Below are positions 54,847 to 64,000 of a stretch of 64,000 bases of DNA, in pieces (position 1 is the first letter of the stretch; every line of letters starts with the position of its first letter). The stretch comes from Pseudoips prasinana (lineage: Eukaryota; Arthropoda; Insecta; Lepidoptera; Nolidae), in assembly GCA_951640165.1 (NCBI GenBank), contig OX621240.1:32988713-33052712 (forward strand), given 5' to 3'. The position numbers were made by a program, and so were the translations under genes. The notes beneath the pieces were generated by a model, which saw only the letters and a list, made by a program, of their open reading frames with translations, had not been told where the DNA came from and did no database searches.

Positions 54847-55591
54847 AAGTAATATCATCATTATGTTAGATGTAAGAGTGCACTAGGTACAGAGAGGGAG
54901 ATGTGTGGATTTAATAGAGAAAGAGCATAAGATTTATTTGCTCTATGTTAGAGGCCATAGGGGGGGGGGGGGAATGTGGATTTAAGAGAGGAAGAGCATA
55001 GATTAGTTTGCCCCGTAAGTTACCACTGGCAACTCACACTGGTCAAAGACTTTTAACTTGAGACCATGCGGTATTTGGGACGGGAAGATGTTACGTAGCT
55101 TTCCAAAGTCTTCCCAGCCGAATTGGATGCAACGAATAAAATAAGTTTTGGGGCTTCTATATGTAGATATATGTTGGTATATTACAAGTCAAATCTCACC
55201 TTTACTTGAAGAAATAAGTGTTGTTTTTTAGTTATGCAGTATTTTTATTGCAGTCACACTTTATCGAACAGATTACAGTCTTTTCATAGAAAAAAACAAA
55301 TCAGAGTAGATTTAATTCATTCAAATAAATTCAATTGAAACTTGACTAACAAGTACGGCCAGTTGGTTACAATTCAACAATCATAACTAACTACTTGACA
55401 TTCAAAAATAATCCTTATCACATCGTGATAAGAGTGCGTCATCAGCTGCATGATAAAATCGCAGGTAGGAACAGTTAAAATGGTTGAAGGACGGCCGTTG
55501 GGTCGGAAAATATTAGATTACTTTAGTATATTAGTGAATCAATAAAGCGCTGTTCGCTTACTGTACGTTCAAAGTTTTGCCTGAATTAACT
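54847..55591. other. Stretch with degenerate module repeats and a poly-G run
   Basis: 54885-55020 carries two more copies of the 'aagagcataagatttatttgc' module also seen at 53899 and 54287, separated by 13 G at 54960-54972. The rest is AT-rich. Confidence 0.45.
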
Positions 55592-55834
55592 GGGGCTCTA
55601 CCGGCTAAGTTGCCGAACATCGATTTCTTAAATGGCGTTCAAATAAATAAAGGTTAAATATGACTTAATCAATCGTTAAATCGGCTTCCATGAGTACATG
55701 AGACGTCATAAATGGTCCGCAATCGATTGTCAACGTTGAAGCCGATTTAACGATTGATTAAGTAATTTTTAACCTTTATTTATTTGAAAGCCATTTAAGA
55801 AATCGATGTTCGGCGACTTAGCCGGTAGAGCCCC
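55592..55834. mobile_element. Foldback element F, copy 2
   Basis: Same ends, arms and loop orientation as copy 1 and the same length, 243 bp. Flanks read aact|GGGG and CCCC|tggt. Confidence 0.88.
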
Positions 55835-56379
55835 TGGTCACACTGGTGCGCGAAATTGTATTAAATAGAAAGAGATAGTTTTCGTATAGTACTGTAGAGG
55901 CAAAAGAGAGAGGCTAGCACACATTTTCTTTTTGTGTTTCTGGTAAGCAAAATGGAACGGTTCGTGAGAATTACGTGTAGAAAAGTAAGAATGTGAATTT
56001 TTTTATGTATTTAAATACCGTAACTAGTATAGTAGCCAATGGAAAAAGCTGTATCCTACAAATAAATAAATATTATCTTGATTATTTTCATGATAATGCT
56101 TTAGATGTACCTACAATTTGTTCCGTAATTTTATATCATACTAATTAGTGACTCACCCTGTCTTCTCACGATACATATATAAAATTTGTATTTTAAATAA
56201 TCACTTAACGCCAAATGATTACCTGTATTGATAATTTTTGATACCTCGAGTTATATTATTAGCTTTCCATAGGTGAAAGAATTTTCAAAATCAGTTAACC
56301 AGTTTTCGAGTTTCTCCATTCCTAACAAACATACTCGTAGATACTGTGTGGCTGACGGCTACGAATAATAACACTTCAT
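55835..56379. other. AT-rich stretch with nothing recognised
   Basis: No coding frame or repeat family was identified. Confidence 0.4.
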
Positions 56380-56490
56380 CCTATCTTGTGAAGGGCGTAT
56401 ATTGCGTCCCGTAGGGATATCTACCAGAGAACGGGCATAAGCGTCTTTCTATCTCGTCTGTCAAGCGTAGAAATTAGGGGGGCCCTTGTT
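56380..56490 (-). repeat. Interspersed repeat family E, copy 6
   Basis: 'cgtcccgtagggatatctac', 'cagagaacgggcataagcg' and 'ctgtcaagcgtagaaatta' are the complement of the family. Confidence 0.55.
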
Positions 56491-57555
56491 AAGCTCATCA
56501 GATGTCATCAAGTTGACATGATGAAATCAACAAACATACAAATAATCTAATATTTTCTTCTTAAAATATTACTTTAAATTCTATTATTTTGGGCACGTCT
56601 CATGAATGATTTCGGGTGTGTGAAGCCGCCGAACTTTGTTGACTGTTTAACTTTGTTGTGGCTAACTACTTTCAGACAATCTAGACTTCAAATTCCGGCT
56701 TTGAAAGATTTAATATCGTTACAAAAACAAACTTCAAAAGTTTGGCATGGCTCCTAAACGACTGTGAAACTTTAATAAACGCATTCTACTCAGACTTGGG
56801 CCAAAATGCAACAATGTAATTCGGGCTTTGTTTAATCCGGTTGCAAATGCGTGCCGTGTAAATGTTAAGCGTTGAGCGAGAAATATGTTATTTAATTTTT
56901 CTCCTGTAATTCTAGACTTTATTGTATTTTTTTTTCAGTGTTATCTACTTCATAATCCTTTAGTCTGGCCCAGTTATTCTCAGCGGACTAACAGTGCCCC
57001 GCGACTAATAAATGGGTCAGGATGTTGATGGGGTTGCCTCGTTTCTGCATACAGGTACAAGTTGATGGTTTCCATGCCATCATGTGAAAGAAATCGGCTT
57101 CTTTGCTCTGGAGATTGCGAGCCAGGTCGAACTCCATCCTGAAGATTATGCTCATAGTTTCAAACAGAACCTAAAAAAATTCCTTTTAATTCATCAAGTT
57201 AAATATGAGCATAATAATATTAATCTTTCAATCATATAAATACTATTGAATCTACCTAATAAATTAATGCATATTGTCTTTTTTTTTTTCTCTCCATAAA
57301 TCTGTTTTTTTTATTAATTAATTAATTAACCACACACCAATCAGTATAAGTATTTTATTTAATGAAATTAGGTACTCGCTCTGCTGCTCGTTGCTAATGC
57401 TACTGGGTACATAATGCCGTTTCTTTTATTTATATTACTTTTGTTTAATATAATTATTTTTTACTGTCAACAAACCAACACCAATACACACATTGTTTAT
57501 ATATATATACATATATTATATGCATACATTGAGGTGAACTATTAACATGATGCCG
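56491..57555. other. Stretch with nothing recognised
   Basis: No coding frame or repeat family was identified. Confidence 0.4.
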
Positions 57556-57864
57556 TCGCCCGTGGTTAACTAGCAGGGTTGTCGACTGAAAATCAGTGTT
57601 GGGTATTTCCTACCCAGCTAATGCTGAGACGGCGACCCTTCAGCAGGACATGCAGGGAAAGACTTATCTAATATGTAATGGGTCTACTAATTTTAAATAC
57701 TTTACCTTAATTATTATCTATATCTATTTCTCTACCTATTACTAACTGTACTCTATCTCTCTATTTATTGTGTTGTTGTTGTAATCTATACCTACTGTAT
57801 TGTTTTCTTTGATTTCCTGTATGTCTGTAATGCTGATTAAATGTATTCTATTCTATTCTATTAT
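57556..57864 (+). mobile_element. Probable LINE 3' UTR with ATTCT tail
   Basis: 'aactagcagggttgtcgact' ... 'ctgagacggcgaccc', then AT-rich sequence ending in a short (ATTCT)n run at 57846-57862. The tandem tail suggests a non-LTR 3' end; class unknown. Confidence 0.4.
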
Positions 57865-57951
57865 AGCAGGGAGGTTCCGAGGCTCCTTTATAATTGTTTG
57901 ACAGAGTATTAGAGAGAAAGAGTGTTTTAGAGAGAAAATAATCCAGTAAGG

Positions 57952-58037
57952 AAATATACTAGTCTTACTAAGTATGACTAGTATATTTTAAATGTGTTAG
58001 TAACTCATTTTATAAAATAAAATGAGTTACTAACACA
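57952..58037. repeat. Two adjacent hairpins
   Basis: 57952-57988: 'aaatatactagtc' arms, 11-nt loop. 57993-58037: 'tgtgttagtaactcatttta' arms, 5-nt loop. The second arm is then partly repeated downstream ('aactcattttattttatttt'). Confidence 0.85.
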
Positions 58038-58167
58038 GTTGTAACTCATTTTATTTTATTTTAAAAATTCCCTGTATCGATGTAGATTATCGGAAATAAA
58101 ACAATATTTCATTATTTTTATAACGTTTATTTGTTCGATGGCGTTGGCGGAGAAAATATTAATATAA

Positions 58168-58347
58168 CTATCCTACTAATATTACAAATGCGAAAGTTTG
58201 TGACTGTGTTTGTTACTTCTTCACGTCTAAACAGCTGGAGCGATTTTAATTAAATTTGGTATGGAGTTAGCTGACACCCTGGGTTAACACATAGAGTATT
58301 ATAATTTATAAAGTTTAATGCAGGTAAAACCGCGGCGCACAGCTAGT
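58168..58347 (+). mobile_element. Helitron-like element H2, copy d
   Basis: 'atgcgaaagtttgtgactgt' to 'cgcggcgcacagctag' + T. Abuts SINE B copy 7. Confidence 0.75.
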
Positions 58348-58595
58348 AATATAATAATATAATAAGACCTTATTAAAACACAGCCTACTGATCCCAAACT
58401 AAGCGCGTACTATGGAAATCAAATAACTGATATATTACATATACTACTTTTCTTTTGTAAATACATACTTATATAGATAATTACACCCAGACTCAGAAGA
58501 AACAGATACGTTCATGCATACAAATATCTGTCCTGGGTGGAAGTAGAACCCACGACCTGCGATGTGAAAGGCGAGCATTTACAAACTACGCCAAT
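58348..58595 (-). mobile_element. SINE family B, copy 7
   Basis: 'gatcccaaactaagcgcgta', 'aacagatacgttcatgcata', 'ggtggaagtagaacccacga'; degenerate head. Confidence 0.75.
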
Positions 58596-58902
58596 AATTA
58601 GAATTGTTTGAACCGCTAACTGTTCATACTTTGTTCTTAAACATTCATAGTTTGAAGATTTAAAATGATCTTATGCCGGGCGCAGATAGTGCTACCAGCG
58701 GCCAGGTAAACACTTTAATTAAATTAAAACAATTTGTGAAATGAAAACTTGGATTTCTTGGAGAGTTTAGAGCCCTCTCTATTTACTTTATAACAACAGG
58801 AATGAGTTTAAAATAGACCTATTTTATTTTACGAACGAGTACGTAAGCACCGACATAAAGATTGACACTTATACAAATAGATAATATTTTAATATCAGCA
58901 TA
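58596..58902. other. AT-rich spacer
   Basis: Nothing recognised. Confidence 0.35.
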
Positions 58903-59154
58903 GGTCACCGTAGCCTAGTTGGCAGTGCTCCTGCCTACGAAGCTGGTGGTCCTGGGTTCGAATCCCGGTAAGTGCAAAGATTTGTGGGATGAGCAGGAAT
59001 ATTTGTTTCTGAGTCATGGATGTTTTCTGTGTATTTAAGTATTTATCTATCTATATAAGTATGTATATCGTCACCTGGTACCCATAGTACAAGCTTTGCT
59101 TAGTTTGGGGCTAGGATGATCTGTGTGACATTGTCCCTAGATATTATTATTATT
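58903..59154 (+). mobile_element. SINE family A, copy 8
   Basis: Intact A/B boxes and 'ttgtccctagatattattat' end. Confidence 0.9.
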
Positions 59155-59296
59155 CCAAATTATTTATTTTAAGTTCTTATTTTTACATATTTATATCTAT
59201 AAAATTGAAATAAAAAGAAAACAATAATATATAAATAAATATGAAAAAAATAGAGGTCCTCCAGCGGCGAGGTTTGACGCCCTAGGCCGCCGGTGG

Positions 59297-60181
59297 TCAG
59301 GGCGACAGAGTAAGGAACCTTCTCACAATGCGTGCCGTTCCCATTATTGCCGCCTTTTGTATCCGACCCTTGACCCAGTGATCTAGCGAAAGCCTCTTAA
59401 GATGTTGGTCGAGGCTCTTCGCTATGAGACCGTTTACGGAGACGACTATCGGGACAATTATTGTTGAGTCCACATCCCACATGGCGGTAACCTCGTGAAC
59501 CAAATCTAAGTATTTTGACAACTTGTCAGTCTCGGCTCTTACGAGATTATCGTCAAATGGGACAGTGATATCAACAATAAATGCCCGGCGCTCCAACCGG
59601 TCTACCAGAACGATATCAGGATTATTGGCAACAATAGTCCTGTCTGTAACGATAGACCGGTCCCAGTAGAGTTTGGCACAACCGCTTTCGAGAACTGGTT
59701 CCGGTACGTACTTGTAGTACGGCACTTTGGAGTCTACAAGACCATACCGAAGAGCAAGCTGCTGGTGGATAATCCTGGCAACTTGGTTATGCCTGTGCAA
59801 GTACTCGCCGTTGGCAAGATAGGAACAACCGGAAACAATGTGTCTGATGGACTCTCCGGGACGGTGACACGCCCGACAAATGTCGATGGTACCGTCCTTG
59901 AAGATGTGCTTCCGATAGTTCCTCGTCTTGACAACTTCATCAGCAATTGCACAAGCAAAACCTTCAGTTTCACCAAATAGGTCACCAAAACGTAGCCAGG
60001 CCACAGATGCTTGTAAGTCCACATGAGCACTATGTAGGGCCTGGTGGAACCTACCATGAAGCACCTTGCTCTTCCATACGTCAATTCGATCCCGAGTGCT
60101 AAGTACGACGGGCTTTCTCCAGTCTTCTTTAGCCAAGGAGAGCGGCGTGAGTCCGTTGTCAACGGCGGCGGCATCCCACAC
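59297..60181 (-). pseudogene. Truncated R2/R4-group LINE ORF: zinc knuckle plus restriction-like endonuclease
   Basis: A 294-codon - frame contains, in order, DRIDVWKSKVLHGRFHQALH (about residue 31-50), a C-x2-C-x8-H-x4-C knuckle (C102, C105, H113, C118 in ICRACHRPGE...RHIVSGC), and NNPDIVLVDRLERRAFIVDI (P178-D179 ... D194), the PD-(D/E) signature of restriction-like endonucleases in site-specific LINEs (R2, R4/Dong and relatives). The C-terminus ends IVRRFLTLSP. The reverse transcriptase domain is absent. At the 5' end an in-frame TGA precedes GTG at 60181; the neighbouring frame (to about 60250: NLHNREVCNLREYFLGVEC) may be the former continuation, implying a frameshift. Such endonucleases nick the target site before reverse transcription. 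The remaining domain has no stop. Confidence 0.7.
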
Positions 60182-60244
60182 TCAACACCAAGGAAATATT
60201 CCCTGAGATTGCACACCTCACGGTTGTGTAGGTTCTTATTGTTA

Positions 60245-60710
60245 TAGATATTATCTGGAACATTATTCACACACGGTTATCGGATCACAAACTAAGCAGA
60301 GCTTGTACTATGGAAACCAGGTAACTGATATACTACTTTTGTTGTATAAATACACACTTGTATAGATAATTATACCCAGAATCAGGACGAACAGACATGT
60401 TCATACACACTAATATCTGTCCAGGGGCCCTACCGGCTAAAGTCACCGAACATCGTTTTCTTCGTCGATCGATCGACGATCGAATAAATAAGGTTATAAA
60501 TGACTTAATCAATCGTTAAATCGGCTTCAACGTTGACAATCGATTCCGGACCATTTATGACGTCACATGTGGTCATGGAAGCCAATTTAACGATTGATTA
60601 AGTAATTTTTACCCTTTTTTTTATTTTAACGCTATTCACGAAAAGGATGTTCGGCGACTTAGCCGGTAGAGCCCCTGGGTGGGAATTGAACATACGAGCT
60701 GCGGCGAAAA
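60245..60710 (-). mobile_element. SINE family B, copy 8, split by a foldback element
   Basis: 'tagatattatctggaacatt' tail to 'aatatctgtcca' at 60423; resumes 'tgggtgggaattgaacatac' at 60676 with the head degenerate. Intact copies read 'tctgtcctgggtggg', which locates the insertion to the base. Confidence 0.85.
60424..60675. mobile_element. Foldback element F, copy 3
   Basis: Ends GGGGCCCTACCGGCTAAAGT / complement of 'ggcgacttagccggtagagc'. 252 bp; loop in opposite orientation to copies 1 and 2. 'cgatcgatcgacgatcg' near 60465 is a local change in the left arm. Confidence 0.85.
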
Positions 60711-61089
60711 AAAAACCTGATACTGTTTACTTTACTTACAATTCATATCCATTCAAAGGGTGTCTGGAAGAAATCTTTTAAGGCGTAATACCATTCCGTT
60801 TCCTTACCCAAAAATACCCAGTAATATTGTCTTCATACTGTCAAGGGACCAGTAGAAAAGTACCGTGAATTATAATATAAGAATTAGCTCGATAAGAAAA
60901 CTCGTAAAGATAACACTTAATTGTAATTTAAAACGTGTATTGCTTTACGGATCCATTAAGAAAACCATGTAGATTCTATATCAAAAGATAAGGCTAATAT
61001 AATATGGAAAGTAGAAAACATATTTGTTTTTGTATAAGAAAACATAAATCCCGATAGTCTCACCTTGAACGGTTATATATTTTTTTATG
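60711..61089. other. AT-rich stretch with nothing recognised
   Basis: No coding frame or repeat family was identified. Confidence 0.4.
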
Positions 61090-61385
61090 TCATATAGCGA
61101 CAAACGAGGAATCGGATCTCCTGATGGTAAGTGATCATCACGGCCCATGTACACTCGCAACATTACAGGAATCACGGGTGCGTTGCCGGCCTTTAAGAGA
61201 GTCAGCAAACAAGTGTTGCTGGCCCTCCCCCAAATCCCGATGAGCTCTAGGGACCTTACTCACACGCAGAAACACAACATTAAAAATATTAATGTTATTA
61301 TTAAGGAATGTCTTCTGTAAGGTGGAGGTACTTCCCCAGTAGGGCAGCTCTTTGAGCGAATGAACGCTGTGCCCAACCTCTCTTA
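61090..61385 (+). repeat. Interspersed repeat family L
   Basis: 'cctgatggtaagtgatcatc', 'acggcccatgtacactcgca', 'gggtgcgttgccggccttta' are hallmarks of a very common lepidopteran interspersed repeat; class uncertain. A second scrap is at 61895-61975 ('tggtaagtcatcaccctgg'). Confidence 0.6.
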
Positions 61386-61479
61386 TCTTATCCATATATG
61401 AAAAACCTTTTCATTAAGCACAAGATCTGAGATCATTATGCCAGCGGAATGAGGTCCACTGTTGGACAAGGATCTTTTG

Positions 61480-61881
61480 TATACAACATGTAACTTAATT
61501 AACGCACATCCTGAAAATAGTTTGTTCAGAATCGTTGACTGAATCGATTTATATCATTTTTAATATAGGTAATTTTTTATTCCAAATTAATTAATACTAC
61601 GGAAATTATTATCATATTAACCCTGTACAGTCAAAACAAATTGAAATGGACTGTAACTCAAAGTAATAAGACTTTAAAATCGCAGTTTTATTTGTATTCA
61701 TACAAATTCCATCATTCAATACAAAATAAAGAAAAATAAACTTTATTCCAAGAAACTAATTTGGTAAATAACAATGCATATACATGTTAAATTAAAAATT
61801 CAGTGTCTGTATTCTCATTACAACATAATATTATAATTGGGGTGTTTGAGGGTGTGCGTTAATTACGTTACATGTTGTATA
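61480..61881. mobile_element. MITE P3, copy c
   Basis: TATACAACATGTAACTTAAT to 'ttaattacgttacatgttgt'+ATA; 402 bp. Confidence 0.87.
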
Positions 61882-61965
61882 TGGTAGCAAAGTACACTAG
61901 CTAGTGGGTCACTTTATGGTAAGTCATCACCCTGGCCCATGGACGCTCGCTTACTGGTGCACTGT

Positions 61966-62044
61966 AATATGATGCAGATGGATAGACTCCATTGAGACTG
62001 GTTGTCGTGGTCGAAATTCGACCAGGAGGACATTATTATTATTA
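61966..62044 (+). mobile_element. SINE family D 3' end
   Basis: 'actccattgagactggttgt', 'cgaaattcgaccaggaggac' and an ATTATTATTATT tail. Confidence 0.55.
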
Positions 62045-62225
62045 CTACTCTCAATGAAATTTGATTTCCCAAATGAATATAACGGCAATTGAAAATTAGA
62101 CTGGGAGTTAGTTCTACTGTTCCCAACGCTCTCGTTAACTGATACCTTGGTTTCTATATACCCTCTGTTTCATTCAGACCCAGAGTGTTTAGAGTTTTTA
62201 GTTTCTATTTCGTTTTAAGTTTCTA

Positions 62226-62432
62226 ATTATTTCGAAAAGTTCTCGATTGGCGACCACGAACCGGAAGACGCAGCGTGGGCAGGCCTCCTACAAGGTGTAC
62301 CGATGATCTTGTTTGGGACGCTGGCAACTGCTGGATGCGAATAGCGCAAGAGCGGCAATTGTGGAGATCTTTGGGGGAGGCGTTGTCCAGCAGTGGACAT
62401 ATTTTGGCTGGTATGACGATGATGTATTATTT
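62226..62432 (+). mobile_element. RTE-type LINE 3' fragment
   Basis: 'agttctcgattggcgaccac', 'ggaagacgcagcgtgggcag', 'gcggcaattgtggagatctt', then 'ggtatgacgatgatg' tail. Confidence 0.8.
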
Positions 62433-62589
62433 TTATTAAGTAAACGACCGTCGTGACCGTCGAGTCGTGACGTGAAAGATTGCGTCCTGGTGGATTGCGT
62501 TCATTGTGTCCTGGTGTTTTCCATATCAAATGCCATTTTACCAACAAGTTATAATTATCTTACTGCGTATATTTAACTTTGTCAGCTCG

Positions 62590-62790
62590 CTAATACATAT
62601 AAAATGTAATAATGTAAGTGGTGGGGACCTGGTGTCCTGAAACACAGGCCTCGAGCCTAGCTTAGGCACCAGTCTCCTGCAATATATATGTATGTCTACT
62701 GAAATATGTACCTATGAAATGTAATCATTATGTAAAAATTGTACCTGTATATTGTAGTGAGATAATAAATTGTTATTATTATTATGTATA
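62590..62790 (+). mobile_element. Probable LINE 3' UTR with TTATTATTATT tail
   Basis: 'ggtggggacctggtgtcctg', 'cctcgagcctagcttaggca', then 'gtagtgagataataaattg' and a short tandem tail. Confidence 0.4.
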
Positions 62791-63043
62791 AATACCTATA
62801 TATGTACAGAAAGAAGTCGTAAGTCTCAGACTCTGTCGAGTTTTCTATCACGCTATGGACTCGGTTTCCGCACGGTGAATCCATGGAATGATAAGAATTA
62901 GGTCTTCCTCTCGGTTTATGAATCTCAGGGTAACCAAAGACTAACTCTGGGTAACCAATGGCCACAAGAGTCGACTTATATTGGTTCGACTGTATAATGA
63001 TCTAGTAGTAGATTAGTGTGGTGACGACATAGAATATCAATTA
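62791..63043. other. Stretch with nothing recognised
   Basis: No coding frame of support. Confidence 0.35.
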
Positions 63044-63442
63044 AGGTGCATGCGGCAGGTTGTGGAATTCTCTTCCACCTAACATCCGCAATAGCAATAC
63101 AATAACGTTATTTAAAAAACGAGTGAAAGAACATTTTCTCTTAACCTCATCCTGATAATAGTATGTATATGTAGTATATTATATAGCCCTTATATATATA
63201 TTCCCCTTATAGGTATCTGTGTATTATTAGTATGTAGTGTATACATACACTTTGTATGTCGTATATACTTAGTAGCGTAAACTACACACGATATACTTTT
63301 CTAGTTAGTTTCTCCTCACGCGGGTCTGCTGGAAGAGATTTCTTTTGAAATAAGCAGTACCTTTGTACAATCTTTTCCTTATATTATTTATTGTTATTGT
63401 GTTTTTATTTGTGTGTACATAAATTATTAAATAAATAAAAAT
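63044..63442 (+). pseudogene. LINE C-terminal fragment and 3' UTR
   Basis: From 63047 the + strand reads GACGRLWNSLPPNIRNSNTI, then TLFKKRVKEHFLLTSS-stop, the conserved end (RLWNSLPxxIR...FKxxxKxHF) of many insect non-LTR reverse transcriptases. An AT-rich UTR with an AAATAAATAAA-type end follows to about 63442. Upstream homology stops at once, so it is strongly 5'-truncated. Confidence 0.65.
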
Positions 63443-64000
63443 CAATAATAAGTATTTCTATCCTATGACTATTATCCAATCTAATATCCATTATCTAGTA
63501 TCCATTGTACAGGCTTTCTTTAGTGCGGGATAGATGGCGCTGAGTGAATCGTGCCGGATATAAAAGAAATTCTTTTCTGTAAAGTAAATAAATTAGTAAT
63601 AACTTGCTGTAATCAGCGGTGCTATTATATTTATGACTCAAAGTATTTTCCAAAGATAACAAATTATTACGATGATATGATTTAGATGCATTGCATATAA
63701 AATGTTGCTATTATTAGAATCATAAGCGTGACAACTAATGGAACATTTGTCCCAGTGCCATCAATTCTGCATCCAGCTTACCAGTCAGATAAAAATATAT
63801 ATATATTTATTGTTGTTATGTTGGTAACAAAACAAAAATAAACTTAAAACCGACTTCAAAATACGTCAATCGTTCTAAATACGTTCAAAGTAAATAAAGT
63901 CAACGTCAATAAAGTTGAGCATATTTTCAATTCAGTTGTATGATTTTTTACCGATTTAAGTTTATTTTTGATGTATTTGAGCCATTTGGGGTCGAAATCT
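63443..64000. other. AT-rich stretch with nothing recognised
   Basis: No coding frame or repeat family was identified. Confidence 0.4.

Noticed and set aside
59734..60270. 178-codon - strand frame overlapping the LINE ORF
   Set aside because: Mostly the wrong register over the endonuclease region; only its first ~30 codons may be the frameshifted upstream part of the same ORF.
1..64000. CRISPR arrays, bacterial promoters, operons or a hidden prokaryotic system
   Set aside because: No regularly spaced direct repeats with unique spacers; introns, SINEs and LINEs show eukaryotic nuclear DNA.

Overview
The window looks like insect nuclear DNA, most likely Lepidoptera. It is AT-rich, has introns with GT/AG splice sites, and is crowded with repeat types common in butterfly and moth genomes: tRNA-headed SINEs, RTE-type LINE 3' ends with GAT/ATG tails, Helitron-like elements ending in CTAG, palindromic MITEs, mariner and PIF/Harbinger. 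There are no rRNA genes, CRISPR arrays, bacterial operons or convincing standalone tRNA genes. All names rest on reading the sequence and on family knowledge; no database search was run.

Region 1 (1.1-8.6 kb, + strand) is the 3' part of one host gene. Four GC3-rich exons share splice phase: a hydrophobic exon (1102-1199), a Gly/Pro-rich tail exon (2271-2423), a candidate 78-nt cassette (4285-4362) and a terminal exon ending in SSDFY (6983-7139). A further GC-rich exon (about 8106-8551) ends in TEL and shares KYAT/KYAS motifs with the terminal exon. It may be an alternative tail, but its phase needs an exon I did not find. The protein is probably a membrane protein with a cytoplasmic tail; I do not recognise it.

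Region 2 (8.6-26.9 kb) holds no host exon that I can see, only AT-rich sequence and transposon fragments.

Region 3 (26.9-28.6 kb) holds a broken, intron-containing gene resembling YqaJ/lambda-exonuclease-type nucleases, on the - strand.

Region 4 (32.8-40.5 kb) holds LINE pieces, a complete 1.32-kb mariner (one nonsense codon) inserted at a TA in an RTE fragment, and a complete 2.63-kb PIF/Harbinger element flanked by TAA. The Harbinger transposase gene (+) and its MADF/BESS accessory gene (-) are interlocked: each gene's intron contains an exon of the other.

Region 5 (41-64 kb) is nested repeats: a ~270-bp-arm inverted duplication around 42.2-43.3 kb, three copies of a foldback element, three copies of a ~400-bp MITE, a triple nest (SINE / hAT-like MITE / repeat fragment) at 51.5 kb, and a truncated LINE ORF with a zinc knuckle and restriction-like endonuclease motif at 59.3-60.2 kb. 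About ten hairpin-like inverted duplications with short loops are scattered through the window and are not members of the repeated MITE families.
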